Source: Flavobacterium tistrianum
GTDB taxonomy: Bacteria > Bacteroidota > Bacteroidia > Flavobacteriales > Flavobacteriaceae
Reading direction: 5' to 3'
Assembly (NCBI RefSeq): GCF_003254545.1
Contig: NZ_QJRH01000065.1
Coordinates: forward strand, 1 to 64,000
Length of the DNA stretch: 64,000 nt
Of this stretch, positions 35,868 through 43,268 are shown piece after piece. Under the pieces are notes generated by a model, which saw only the letters and a list, made by a program, of their open reading frames with translations, had not been told where the DNA came from and did not search any database. The translations under genes were made by a program, and so were the position numbers. Each line of letters starts with the position of its first letter. Positions within the stretch are counted from its first letter, which is position 1.

Positions 35868-36680
35868 TTATTTCTGTATTGTGTACGGTTGAATTGCAAT
35901 TCCAGCTTCATCTAAAGCTATTTTACAATTCTCTAAAGTTTCAGAAAAAACAGCTCCATAATTGGCATTTTTTGCCCAAGGACGAACAGCAAAATCAATA
36001 GAACTTGCCGATAGATTTTTTACAAAAACCTCTGGCGCAGGTTTCTTTAAGACTTTAGGATTGTTGTTTAGAACATCTAAAAGAATTTCTTTTGCCTTTT
36101 TAATGTCTGAATCATAAGAAATAGCAAAAGTCAAATCTGCTCTTCTCTCTCCCTGCATTGAGTAATTGATAATATTTCCGTTAGATAAAGAGCCATTGGG
36201 AACAAATACAGTCTGATTGTTTGCAGTAAGCATTTTGGTTACAAAAATCTGGATTTCAAGAACCGTTGCAACGACACCTTGTGCTTCTATTGTGTCTCCA
36301 ACTTTAAATGGTTTGAAAACAATGATTAGCATTCCTCCAGCAAAATTAGAAAGCGATCCTTGCAATGATAAACCAACCGCAAGACCCATTGCTCCTAAAA
36401 TAGCCACAAACGAAGAAGTTTCTATTCCTAATTTAGAAATAAAGGTTACAAACAATAATATTCGCAGTGCCCACAATAGAATATCGGATAAAAATTTTGT
36501 CAGCGTCGGATCGAGATTTCGCTGAATCATTATTTTTTTAATAATTCGATTAATTAGTCTGATGGCGTATAAACCAACAAATAATATTAAAAATGCGGAA
36601 ATCAGTTTTGGTGAGTAATCAACTAAAATGTCAATAAAACGGCTGATGTACTTACTGACTTGTTCTGGACTAAGATTCAT
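35868..36680 (-). CDS. Small-conductance mechanosensitive channel (MscS family)
   Basis: The 270-residue protein has three membrane helices: LISAFLILFVGLYAIRLI, ILLWALRILLFVTFISKLG, and the pore helix FVAILGAMGLAVGLSLQGSLSNFAGGMLII. The Gly/Ala packing of the pore helix is typical of MscS. The cytoplasmic beta domain follows (FKVGDTIEAQGVVATVLEIQIFVTKMLTANNQTVFVPNGSLSNGNIINYS). The channel opens under membrane tension to release solutes on osmotic downshock. It is single on the minus strand, with a terminator of the upstream gene 9 bases before it. Confidence 0.95.
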   Translation of the reverse strand: MNLSPEQVSKYISRFIDILVDYSPKLISAFLILFVGLYAIRLINRIIKKIMIQRNLDPTLTKFLSDILLWALRILLFVTFISKLGIETSSFVAILGAMGLAVGLSLQGSLSNFAGGMLIIVFKPFKVGDTIEAQGVVATVLEIQIFVTKMLTANNQTVFVPNGSLSNGNIINYSMQGERRADLTFAISYDSDIKKAKEILLDVLNNNPKVLKKPAPEVFVKNLSASSIDFAVRPWAKNANYGAVFSETLENCKIALDEAGIAIQPYTIQK

Positions 36681-36688
36681 AAATTTTA

Positions 36689-36718
36689 AAATAAAAAAAC
36701 CTTCTCATAAGAGAAGGT
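36689..36718 (-). terminator. Terminator for the helical repeat gene
   Basis: An 8-bp stem ACCTTCTC / GAGAAGGT has a 4-nt loop, with a T-run on the minus strand. It ends transcription from the gene at 36767-37174 just before the MscS start. Confidence 0.85.
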
Positions 36719-36766
36719 GTATTAATACTGCAAATATAAAAATATTTACATTATCGGAAAATGTCT

Positions 36767-37174
36767 TTATGCTTTATCAGCATTGTCATCAGCTATTTCT
36801 TCTACTTCTGAGGCAGATTTTTCACTTGTATCAACAACAGTTTCAGAAATAGTTTCTGGTGCTTCACTTGTTAACGACGCAGTTTTTTGTTTAACAGAGT
36901 CAACGGCATCATTTATCGCTTCAGATGCTTTGTCTGCATACTCGCTTACCGTTTCTTTTGCCTTTTCAGCATACTCTGAAGCGCGGTCAATAATTGGTTC
37001 CGAAACCTCTTTTACTTTTTCAATAGTTTCTTCAGCAAAAGCTTCAGCTTTCTCAATATAAGGTGCAGCAGCTTCTTTTGCTTGTTCAAAAGTCTCTTCG
37101 GCATTATTTGCCAATTCAGTTACAGACTCTTTGGTTGAGCCAAATAAATTTTTAAAAAATGAAGATAATCCCAT
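36767..37174 (-). CDS. Alanine/glutamate-rich helical repeat protein
   Basis: The 135-residue protein is almost entirely charged amphipathic helix. After MGLSSFFKNLFGSTKES it has repeated short units such as EKAEAFAEETIEKVKEV, DRASEYAEKAKETVSEY and DKASEAINDAVDSVKQK. An acidic tail (EVEEIADDNADKA) follows. No signal peptide is present. The pattern resembles late-embryogenesis-abundant or YtxH-like stress proteins, which bind membranes or protect proteins on drying. That is an analogy from composition, not a firm family call. It sits alone, upstream of mscS, with its own terminator. Confidence 0.65.
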   Translation of the reverse strand: MGLSSFFKNLFGSTKESVTELANNAEETFEQAKEAAAPYIEKAEAFAEETIEKVKEVSEPIIDRASEYAEKAKETVSEYADKASEAINDAVDSVKQKTASLTSEAPETISETVVDTSEKSASEVEEIADDNADKA

Positions 37175-37275
37175 GGTTTTTAATTAATTGGTTAAGAATG
37201 CAATATTAATTAATTTTATAGAACCACTTGTTTTTTTAATGGCAAATAATTGATATCTAATGTTTAATAATAAAA

Positions 37276-37298
37276 AAAGCGCCTCATTGAGACGCTTT
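37276..37298 (-). terminator. Terminator after the NifU-like gene
   Basis: On the minus strand, AAAGCGTCTC / GAGGCGCTTT (one U-G pair) with a 3-nt loop is followed by a T-run. It lies 21 bases beyond the stop codon. Confidence 0.88.
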
Positions 37299-37318
37299 GT
37301 ATGATATTTTTTATGGAA

Positions 37319-38218
37319 TTAAGCGTTTACTGCTTCTACTTTTATAGCTTCATCATTCAGCATGCTTTTTAGCATATTTTCGATACCGCTTTTTAAAGTA
37401 AAGGTAGACGAAGGACATCCGCTGCAAGCACCTTGCAATAATACTTTTACCGTTTTGTCATCTTCATTATAAGATTCAAAAGCAATATTTCCTCCATCTG
37501 CAGCTACAGCTGGTTTTACATACTCTTCTAAGATGTTAATGATTTGCTGTGAAGTCACATCCAATTTATCAAAAGCTTCATCTTTTGTTGCTTCAGTTTT
37601 AGCTTTAGTTTCAATTAAACTTTCATCTAAAACAGTTCCTCCGTTTTCAATAAATTGTTTAATGAAAGTTCTTAATTCTAAAGTAATTTCATCCCAGTTA
37701 TTGATTTCATATTTTGTAACTGAGATATAGTTTTCATCAATAAAAATTTCTTTCACATAAGGAAATTTGAATAATTCCTGAGCTAATGGAGAAGAAGCAG
37801 TCTGATCAATATTTTTATATTCTACGGCATTGCGAGTAAGCATTCTGCTCACAACAAATTTCAATGCAGAAGGATTTGGAGTTGTTTCTCCGTATACTGT
37901 AATAGGCTGTTTTTTAGGTTTTGTTTCATCGATTTTGATGATAACGCCGCCTTTGTCCACAAAAGCACTGATTTGCTCAGCAACGGCATCTTTTACATCA
38001 TCCCAATCTACAATGCTGTATCTTTCGATAGCAATAAAGTTTCCTGAAATATAAACTGTTTTAACAAATGGCAGATAAAATAATTGTTGTGCTAGAGGAG
38101 AAGCCTGTGCTTCATCGATATTTTTGAACTCAAAGTTCTGGTTTTGAGTAATGAAATCCTCAAATTCAAACTTTAAAATAGTTGGATTTTGAGTCTCTTT
38201 TATAGTGATTTTAGTCAT
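37319..38218 (-). CDS. Nfu/NifU-type iron-sulfur scaffold with duplicated N-terminal domain
   Basis: The 299-residue protein ends in a NifU C-terminal domain (about 222-299) with the cluster-binding motif GACSGCPSSTFTLKSGIE (CxxC). Two related Nfu_N domains precede it, at about 1-100 and 107-200. They share a pattern like NPxxLKF...F.NIDxAxxSPLAQxLFxxPxVKxxxISxNxIxxxxY.I.(D/N)WD. The protein probably carries Fe-S clusters to target apoproteins. A duplicated N-domain is unusual outside this phylum. A -7 box (TAAATTTG on the minus strand, 38242-38235) lies 16 bases before the ATG, and a terminator follows the gene. Confidence 0.93.
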   Translation of the reverse strand: MTKITIKETQNPTILKFEFEDFITQNQNFEFKNIDEAQASPLAQQLFYLPFVKTVYISGNFIAIERYSIVDWDDVKDAVAEQISAFVDKGGVIIKIDETKPKKQPITVYGETTPNPSALKFVVSRMLTRNAVEYKNIDQTASSPLAQELFKFPYVKEIFIDENYISVTKYEINNWDEITLELRTFIKQFIENGGTVLDESLIETKAKTEATKDEAFDKLDVTSQQIINILEEYVKPAVAADGGNIAFESYNEDDKTVKVLLQGACSGCPSSTFTLKSGIENMLKSMLNDEAIKVEAVNA

Positions 38219-38234
38219 GGTAATATATTTTTTG

Positions 38235-38242
38235 CAAATTTA
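38235..38242 (-). promoter_or_regulatory. -7 promoter box for the NifU-like gene
   Basis: On the minus strand the sequence is TAAATTTG, a match to TAnnTTTG, 16 bases upstream of the ATG at 38218. Confidence 0.6.
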
Positions 38243-38361
38243 CTAAAGTTATTTTCTACTAATGGCTATATTTGGTTTTTTAATGAAATAATTAAGACTC
38301 TTTTCAAATAAATCGTGTTAAATTGCAAGAGTGAAAATTATAAGGAAACAATATTGTCTTT

Positions 38362-39351
38362 ATGAAATTAAAAATCAAGGTTTTATTAATTTTTCTCATT
38401 GTTGCTTTTCACTCTTATTCCCAAGAGGGAATACCTGTTTATTCTGATTATTTGTCTGATAATTATTACCTTATTCATCCTTCTATGGCAGGTGCGGCAA
38501 ATTGTGCCAAAGTACGATTGACAGCCAGAAAACAATGGTTTGGAGAGGAAGATTCTCCATCATTGCAGACTTTGAGTTTTAATGGAAGAATTGGCGAACG
38601 TTCTGGAGCCGGGATTATTGTTTTTAATGACAAGAATGGATATCATTCTGAAAAAGGCGTGAAGCTGACTTATGCACATCATATTATGTTTTCGAGAGAT
38701 GAACTTGATTTGAATCAGTTGTCTTTTGGAATCAGTGGAGGTTTAATACAAAACCAATTAGACGAAACAAAATTTGGCAATACTTTCGATCCAATAGTTT
38801 TTGGTTCCATTCAAAAAGATTCTTATTTCAATATTGATGTTGGGGCTTCTTATAATTATTTGAATTTCTATGCACACGCAACAGTTCAAGGATTATTAGA
38901 AACGAGAAGAGAATTATATTCAGATTATGAAAACGATAATCTTAGAAAGTTTTTATTTAGCGCTGGTTATGTGTTTGGTAAAAATGATAATTGGACTTGG
39001 GAGCCTTCGATTCTTTTCCAGCTATTTGATCAGACAAAAGAAAAGACACTTGATATAAATATGAAAGCCTACAAAAACATGGATTTTGGAAGTCTGTGGG
39101 CTGCATTATCTTATAGAAGAGGTTTTGATGGAGCGCAATATATTTCAGGAAGCGGAGTAGCATCTCAGAAATTACAATACTTTACGCCAATTATTGGAGT
39201 TAACTACAAGAACTTTATGTTTGCTTATACGTATTCTCAAGTAATGGGAGATGTTAAGTTTGACACTGGAGGATATCATCAAATTACTCTAGGGATTAAT
39301 TTATTCTGTAAAAAAGAACGTTACGACTGTAATTGTCCTGCCATTAATTAA
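38362..39351 (+). CDS. PorP/SprF family type IX secretion membrane protein (orphan)
   Basis: The 329-residue protein has a signal peptide (LIVAFHSYSQ). The family motifs follow: PVYSDYLSDNYYLIHPSMAGAANCAKVRLTARKQWFG, ERSGAGIIVFNDKNGYHSEKGVKLTYAHHI, and later barrel strands (ITLGINLFCKK). A cysteine cluster closes the protein (FCKKERYDCNCPAIN). Unlike the copy at 2189, no type B adhesin or PorE-like gene is adjacent; the next gene is a carbonic-anhydrase-like protein 10 bases later. It probably serves a cargo encoded elsewhere. The C-terminal Cys-rich tail is a distinguishing trait. Confidence 0.87.
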   Translation: MKLKIKVLLIFLIVAFHSYSQEGIPVYSDYLSDNYYLIHPSMAGAANCAKVRLTARKQWFGEEDSPSLQTLSFNGRIGERSGAGIIVFNDKNGYHSEKGVKLTYAHHIMFSRDELDLNQLSFGISGGLIQNQLDETKFGNTFDPIVFGSIQKDSYFNIDVGASYNYLNFYAHATVQGLLETRRELYSDYENDNLRKFLFSAGYVFGKNDNWTWEPSILFQLFDQTKEKTLDINMKAYKNMDFGSLWAALSYRRGFDGAQYISGSGVASQKLQYFTPIIGVNYKNFMFAYTYSQVMGDVKFDTGGYHQITLGINLFCKKERYDCNCPAIN

Positions 39352-39361
39352 ATTTATTTTT

Positions 39362-39880
39362 ATGCTAATTAAATCTGTAAACGGAAAATCACCTCTTATT
39401 CCAGAGGATTGTTATGTGGCCGAAAATGCTACTATTGTTGGAGATGTAACTTTTGGAGAATCTTGCAGCGTTTGGTTTAATGCTGTTGTGAGAGGAGATG
39501 TTCATTTTATTAAAATTGGAAACAAAGTAAACATTCAAGATGGCGCTGTAATTCATTGCACATATCAAAAACATCCGACTGTGATTGGAAATAATGTTTC
39601 AATTGGTCACAATGCAATTGTTCACGGATGTACTATTCATGATAATGTTTTGATAGGAATGGGCGCTATTGTAATGGATAATTGTGTGGTTGAAAGCAAT
39701 GCCATAATTGCTGCGGGAGCTGTAGTAACCCAAAATACGGTTGTAACTTCTGGAAGTATTTACGCTGGTGTTCCTGCTAAAAAAGTAAAAGACATTGATC
39801 AATCTGATTTTGCCGGCGAAATTGAACGTATTTCGAGTAATTACATAATGTATTCAAGCTGGTTCAAAGAAGAAAAATAA
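39362..39880 (+). CDS. Gamma carbonic anhydrase family protein
   Basis: The 172-residue protein is a left-handed beta helix made of hexapeptide repeats. It has metal-ligand histidines in VIHCTYQKHPTVIGNNVSIGHNAIVHGCTIHDNVLIGMGAIVMD. The N-terminal pattern AENATIVGDVTFGESCSVWFNAVVRGDVHFI is typical of the YrdA/PaaY/gamma-CA group. Members form zinc trimers, and some hydrate CO2 while others have no shown activity. It starts 10 bases after the orphan PorP/SprF gene and may be co-transcribed with it, but a functional link is not obvious. Confidence 0.92.
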   Translation: MLIKSVNGKSPLIPEDCYVAENATIVGDVTFGESCSVWFNAVVRGDVHFIKIGNKVNIQDGAVIHCTYQKHPTVIGNNVSIGHNAIVHGCTIHDNVLIGMGAIVMDNCVVESNAIIAAGAVVTQNTVVTSGSIYAGVPAKKVKDIDQSDFAGEIERISSNYIMYSSWFKEEK

Positions 39881-39902
39881 AAAATAAAAAATACCAAAAT
39901 AG

Positions 39903-39952
39903 AAATTCCAAATTCCAAGAGTTTAAGCTTTTTGGAATTTGGAATTTTTTAT
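39903..39952. terminator. Long inverted repeat acting as bidirectional terminator
   Basis: A perfect 16-bp stem AAATTCCAAATTCCAA / TTGGAATTTGGAATTT with a 13-nt loop is followed by a T-run. It lies between the convergent carbonic-anhydrase-like and LytTR genes. The arm is itself a direct repeat of AAATTCC, and similar elements are dispersed in flavobacterial genomes. Confidence 0.8.
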
Positions 39953-39969
39953 TATTGGAATTTCATAAA

Positions 39970-40683
39970 TTAGAGGTTGATTTTTTCGAAGAAAGTATTT
40001 TTATAGCTTTCGCTGATTGGAATTCTTTTATCGCTTATCAAAACTTTGTTTTTCTGAATCGATTTTACATGTTTGATATTGATAATATACGATCTATGAA
40101 TTCTTGCAAAACCTTTGTTTGAAAGCAGATTTTCAAGCTTGATTAAACTGATTAAAGTCAGCGTAAATTTATTATCTGTAGTATAAATTTTGACATAATC
40201 TTTAAGACCTTCTATAAAAAGAATATCGGCAAAATTCAATTTTACGTTTTCATATTCAGCTCGAACAAACATAAAATCCTGTTCTATTTCAGGCGTATTA
40301 TTATTTTCAGTAGGCACTTGAGTTGCCGCAGGCTGTAAAACCTGCTGCGCTCTTACAACAGCTTTTAAAAATCGATGAAACGGAATTGGTTTTACTAAAT
40401 AATCGACTGCTCCTAGATTAAATCCTTCTACAGCATAATCAGAATAAGCAGTTGTAAAAATAACCAGTGGCTTTTTTTCTATGGTATTTAAAAAATCAAT
40501 TCCAGAAAAATGAGGCATCTGAATATCGAGAAATATCAGATCAACATTATTCTGATTGATAAATGAAACGGCATCAATAGCATTATTGAAAGTGCTAATT
40601 AGTTCCAGAGTATCAACCTTTTTGACAAAATCCTGTAATAGATCTACAGCTAGAGGTTCGTCATCAATAATTACACATTTCAT
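39970..40683 (-). CDS. LytTR family response regulator
   Basis: The 237-residue protein has a receiver domain with the acidic pair DDE at 7-9, phospho-acceptor Asp53 (DLIFLDIQMPHFSG) and the conserved Lys in VDYLVKPIPFHRF. A Gln/Thr-rich linker (QPAATQVPTENNNTPEIEQ) leads to a LytTR DNA-binding domain (MFVRAEYENVKLNFADILFIEGLKDYVKIYT, FARIHRSYIINIKHV). It is the partner of the LytS-type kinase encoded just upstream. A -7 box (TACTTTTG, minus strand, 40727-40720) in the 128-bp gap suggests it can also be transcribed alone. Confidence 0.93.
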   Translation of the reverse strand: MKCVIIDDEPLAVDLLQDFVKKVDTLELISTFNNAIDAVSFINQNNVDLIFLDIQMPHFSGIDFLNTIEKKPLVIFTTAYSDYAVEGFNLGAVDYLVKPIPFHRFLKAVVRAQQVLQPAATQVPTENNNTPEIEQDFMFVRAEYENVKLNFADILFIEGLKDYVKIYTTDNKFTLTLISLIKLENLLSNKGFARIHRSYIINIKHVKSIQKNKVLISDKRIPISESYKNTFFEKINL

Positions 40684-40719
40684 CTTTTCTGAATTGGTTT
40701 TTAAAATTTATTTTGCATC

Positions 40720-40727
40720 CAAAAGTA
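40720..40727 (-). promoter_or_regulatory. -7 promoter box for the LytTR gene
   Basis: On the minus strand the sequence is TACTTTTG, matching TAnnTTTG, 36 bases before the ATG. Just upstream lies an inverted repeat AAACCAGTA (40733-40741) / TACTGGTTT (40768-40776), which could be a regulatory site. Confidence 0.5.
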
Positions 40728-40811
40728 ATTTGAAACCAGTAAATTAAGTTTTAAAATTTTCATAAAATACTGGTTTTTACAAATCAAATTAAGCGTTAAC
40801 TGTTATTGTTT

Positions 40812-41927
40812 TTAATCTATTGCGGTTTTAATTTCGTCTAACTTTAAATTCAAATGAACTCGGTAATAGTTATCATCTTGTGTAATGGTCAGTTCGTGTG
40901 CATTTGGATATAGGAGATCAAGACGGTTTTGAATATTGACTAATCCAATTCCTGAATTTTCTGGATCTTTCACATAGTTTTCAATTGTATTTTCGATCCA
41001 AAAATCAAGATTATGATCTGTAATCAGGATTTTGATTTTTACGTGAGCTGCACCTTTATAATCAGTTCCATATTTAAAAGCATTTTCTACAAAAGAAATC
41101 AATAATAAAGGCTCGATAAACTTGTTTTTGGTATCGCCATGAACATTGATCACAATGTCTTCAATATTGTTTAATCGCAGTTTTTGCAAATCGATATAAT
41201 TTTGAATATAATTGACCTCTTTTTCTAAAGCCACCGTTTTGTTGTCTGTCTCATACAGCATATAGCGCATAAGTTCGGACAAGGTTACGATGGCATCAGG
41301 GACCAAATCAGATTTTTTGTGTGCGAGAGAATAAATACTGTTTAAGGAATTAAATAAAAAATGCGGATTGGTTTGTTTGCGCAAATAAATTAATTCTGTA
41401 TTTGTTCTATGAGTTTCGGCAATCAGTTTATTTTGCTGATTATTATAAAATTCAGTTAATGTTCTAATAATTGCTGAGATTGTAATAATGAGAATATAGA
41501 AAAATGAAGGAGCAATTTTGAAAAAAAACGGTTGTCTCATTTCTATTCTGTGATGCATTTTGCCACCTTTAGGAAAAAAATGTGGGTCACGAATAATGGT
41601 TTCAGAATGCATCATATTTTCGGGTCTTAAATGTCTAAATTCTGGAACAAAATAATTTAATCGTATTGCCATAAATAGGACAATCAAGCCAATAGCAAAC
41701 GCACCATACAGCCAATATTTTTTTTGCAGCAGATAATTTGGAACCAAATAAAAATAGTTCAGATAAAACAAGAAAATTCCTGAAAGCCATTGGGCATAAA
41801 AATCGTTGTCGAGCTTAAACGGACTTTCATAAAACTGAATTAATGAAGTCAGAATAAAGAAGATCCAAATCATGAAATGGAATAATATTTTGTTGTAGCC
41901 TGTATTTTTAATGGTATCGATCTGCAT
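40812..41927 (-). CDS. LytS-type sensor histidine kinase
   Basis: The 371-residue membrane kinase has four helices (about 14-31, 46-63, 72-90, 140-157), then a coiled linker (FYNNQQNKLIAETHRTNTELIYLRKQ). The His_kinase domain has phospho-acceptor His189 (TNPHFLFNSLNSIYSLAHKK). The ATPase part has LLISFVENAFKYGTDYKGAAHVKI (N box) and SGIGLVNIQNRLDLLYP (G box). The predicted periplasmic loop at about 91-139 is rich in His and Met (for example MMHSE, DPHFFPKGGKMHHRIEM), which suggests metal sensing, perhaps copper. The gene abuts the DUF4907 stop codon with no gap and is followed by its LytTR regulator. Confidence 0.9.
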   Translation of the reverse strand: MQIDTIKNTGYNKILFHFMIWIFFILTSLIQFYESPFKLDNDFYAQWLSGIFLFYLNYFYLVPNYLLQKKYWLYGAFAIGLIVLFMAIRLNYFVPEFRHLRPENMMHSETIIRDPHFFPKGGKMHHRIEMRQPFFFKIAPSFFYILIITISAIIRTLTEFYNNQQNKLIAETHRTNTELIYLRKQTNPHFLFNSLNSIYSLAHKKSDLVPDAIVTLSELMRYMLYETDNKTVALEKEVNYIQNYIDLQKLRLNNIEDIVINVHGDTKNKFIEPLLLISFVENAFKYGTDYKGAAHVKIKILITDHNLDFWIENTIENYVKDPENSGIGLVNIQNRLDLLYPNAHELTITQDDNYYRVHLNLKLDEIKTAID

Positions 41928-42260
41928 TTACAATTTTATTTTTAATAAAATTAGTTCATTTTTGGTTACCGTTGGAGATAAGTTTTGTTTGAGTTTTTGC
42001 TTTACTAAATCAGCAACTTTCAAAGCATCGCTCTCTGTTTCAAAACTTTTAGTATCGCTTATTACGGGAATAATAGATTGTTTAATTAAAACTCTTTCTT
42101 GGTAGGTAATTGTATATCCCCATCCAGAATTTGTTTTAAAAGACGCGGTAGTTAAGGCTTCTTTTTTTGCGCACGCAGTAAAAAGTAAAAAAAGTGCAAA
42201 AACGATTAAATTCTTCTGGATAGTAATCCAGAAGAATTTTTTAATTTTAGTTATCATCAT
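41928..42260 (-). CDS. DUF4907 family lipoprotein
   Basis: The 110-residue protein has a lipobox (LFLLFTACAKKEA) after a hydrophobic signal. The mature domain has SGWGYTITYQERVLIKQSIIPVISDTKSFETESDALKVADLVKQKL, which fits the DUF4907 family, of unknown function. It overlaps the Kelch gene by 14 bases and directly abuts the kinase start. The order Kelch-DUF4907-LytS-LytTR therefore looks like one coupled unit. A role as a periplasmic partner of the Kelch lipoprotein or of the sensor kinase is an inference from this coupling. Confidence 0.8.
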   Translation of the reverse strand: MMITKIKKFFWITIQKNLIVFALFLLFTACAKKEALTTASFKTNSGWGYTITYQERVLIKQSIIPVISDTKSFETESDALKVADLVKQKLKQNLSPTVTKNELILLKIKL

Positions 42261-43254
42261 CGCTTTGTTCGTCTAATGGCTTGAATTCCCAAGCATCGTC
42301 AAAGTAAGTAGATCCAACTCTTCCTAACATATAAAATCCGCGGTTATTGATTGAGAAGCCAACAGCATCCGTTCTTGTAGCGCCTTCCATCGGAGTTCTT
42401 TCTGTCCATAAATCAGTTGATGGATTATACTCCCAAACTGTTTTGATGTTTTCGCCTCCTACAATATATCCTAAACCATTCATAGAAAAACTTGAAGCAT
42501 TAGAACGAACAATCGCATAATCGTCGTTGTAGCTGTAATCGTCATCAGTATCTTTATCAATGTCTCTTTTTCTTGTCCAAACATCTGTTGATGGATCAAA
42601 CTCCCAGAAATCTTCCTGATAAACGCCATTGTTTACGCCAGTTACTAAATATGCTTTGTCTGCAATTGTAAACACTGTCGCATTGCGTCTTTTGTTACCG
42701 CTAAAACCATTTACAAGAGTCCAAGTATTGGCTTGATCATCGTATTGATAAAAATCTTTTAAATAGTTTCCGTCGTAACCTGTTCCAAAATACGCTTTGC
42801 CACCAACCTGAAAACCTACGGCAGCGTAACGAGCTGTTCCTGCAAAATCTGTTTTTTGTGTCCAGCTGTTTGTAGAAGGATCATATTGATAGAAATCCTT
42901 CAGTTTGTTTGTTCCGTCATAACCAAGGCCAACATAGCCTTTTTCGTTTAATGCAAAACTAGAAGCAGAACTTCTTCCAATACCGCCAAAATCAGCTTTC
43001 TGTTCCCAATAATCTCCATTTGAGTTGTAAACCCATAAATCTTTTAAATAAACGTCGCCAGTATAGCCGCCTACTACATAAGCATAATCTCCAATAACGA
43101 AACTTGTAGCACTAGATCTTGCAGGGCCATCAAAGGCTGATTTTTTAATCCAGTTTCCTACCAAATCATCATCGTCATCATCATTGCTGCAGCTTATAAA
43201 AAAGAGGCTTGAAAAAAGCGCTGCGAATAAAATTCCTTTTTTTAGATTAATCAT
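42247..43254 (-). CDS. Kelch-repeat lipoprotein, probably surface exposed
   Basis: The 335-residue protein has a lipoprotein signal (LFSSLFFISCSNDDDDDDLVGNW). Six or so Kelch repeats of about 48 residues follow, with cores like ARSSATSFVIGDYAYVVGGYTGDVYLKDLWVYNSNGDYWEQKADF. They form a six-bladed beta propeller. Such propellers bind glycans or proteins. The run of Asp right after the acylated Cys resembles the surface-export signal of Bacteroidetes lipoproteins (Ser-Asp-Asp type), so the protein may face outward. It overlaps the DUF4907 gene and follows a beta-barrel gene by 14 bases. Confidence 0.9.
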   Translation of the reverse strand: MINLKKGILFAALFSSLFFISCSNDDDDDDLVGNWIKKSAFDGPARSSATSFVIGDYAYVVGGYTGDVYLKDLWVYNSNGDYWEQKADFGGIGRSSASSFALNEKGYVGLGYDGTNKLKDFYQYDPSTNSWTQKTDFAGTARYAAVGFQVGGKAYFGTGYDGNYLKDFYQYDDQANTWTLVNGFSGNKRRNATVFTIADKAYLVTGVNNGVYQEDFWEFDPSTDVWTRKRDIDKDTDDDYSYNDDYAIVRSNASSFSMNGLGYIVGGENIKTVWEYNPSTDLWTERTPMEGATRTDAVGFSINNRGFYMLGRVGSTYFDDAWEFKPLDEQSDDDN

Positions 43255-43268
43255 AGTGTATTTAATAT

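Noticed and set aside
36217-37061. Plus-strand ORFs inside mscS and the helical repeat gene
   Set aside because: They are antisense shadows (Ser/Val-rich translations) of minus-strand genes with clear family or repeat structure.
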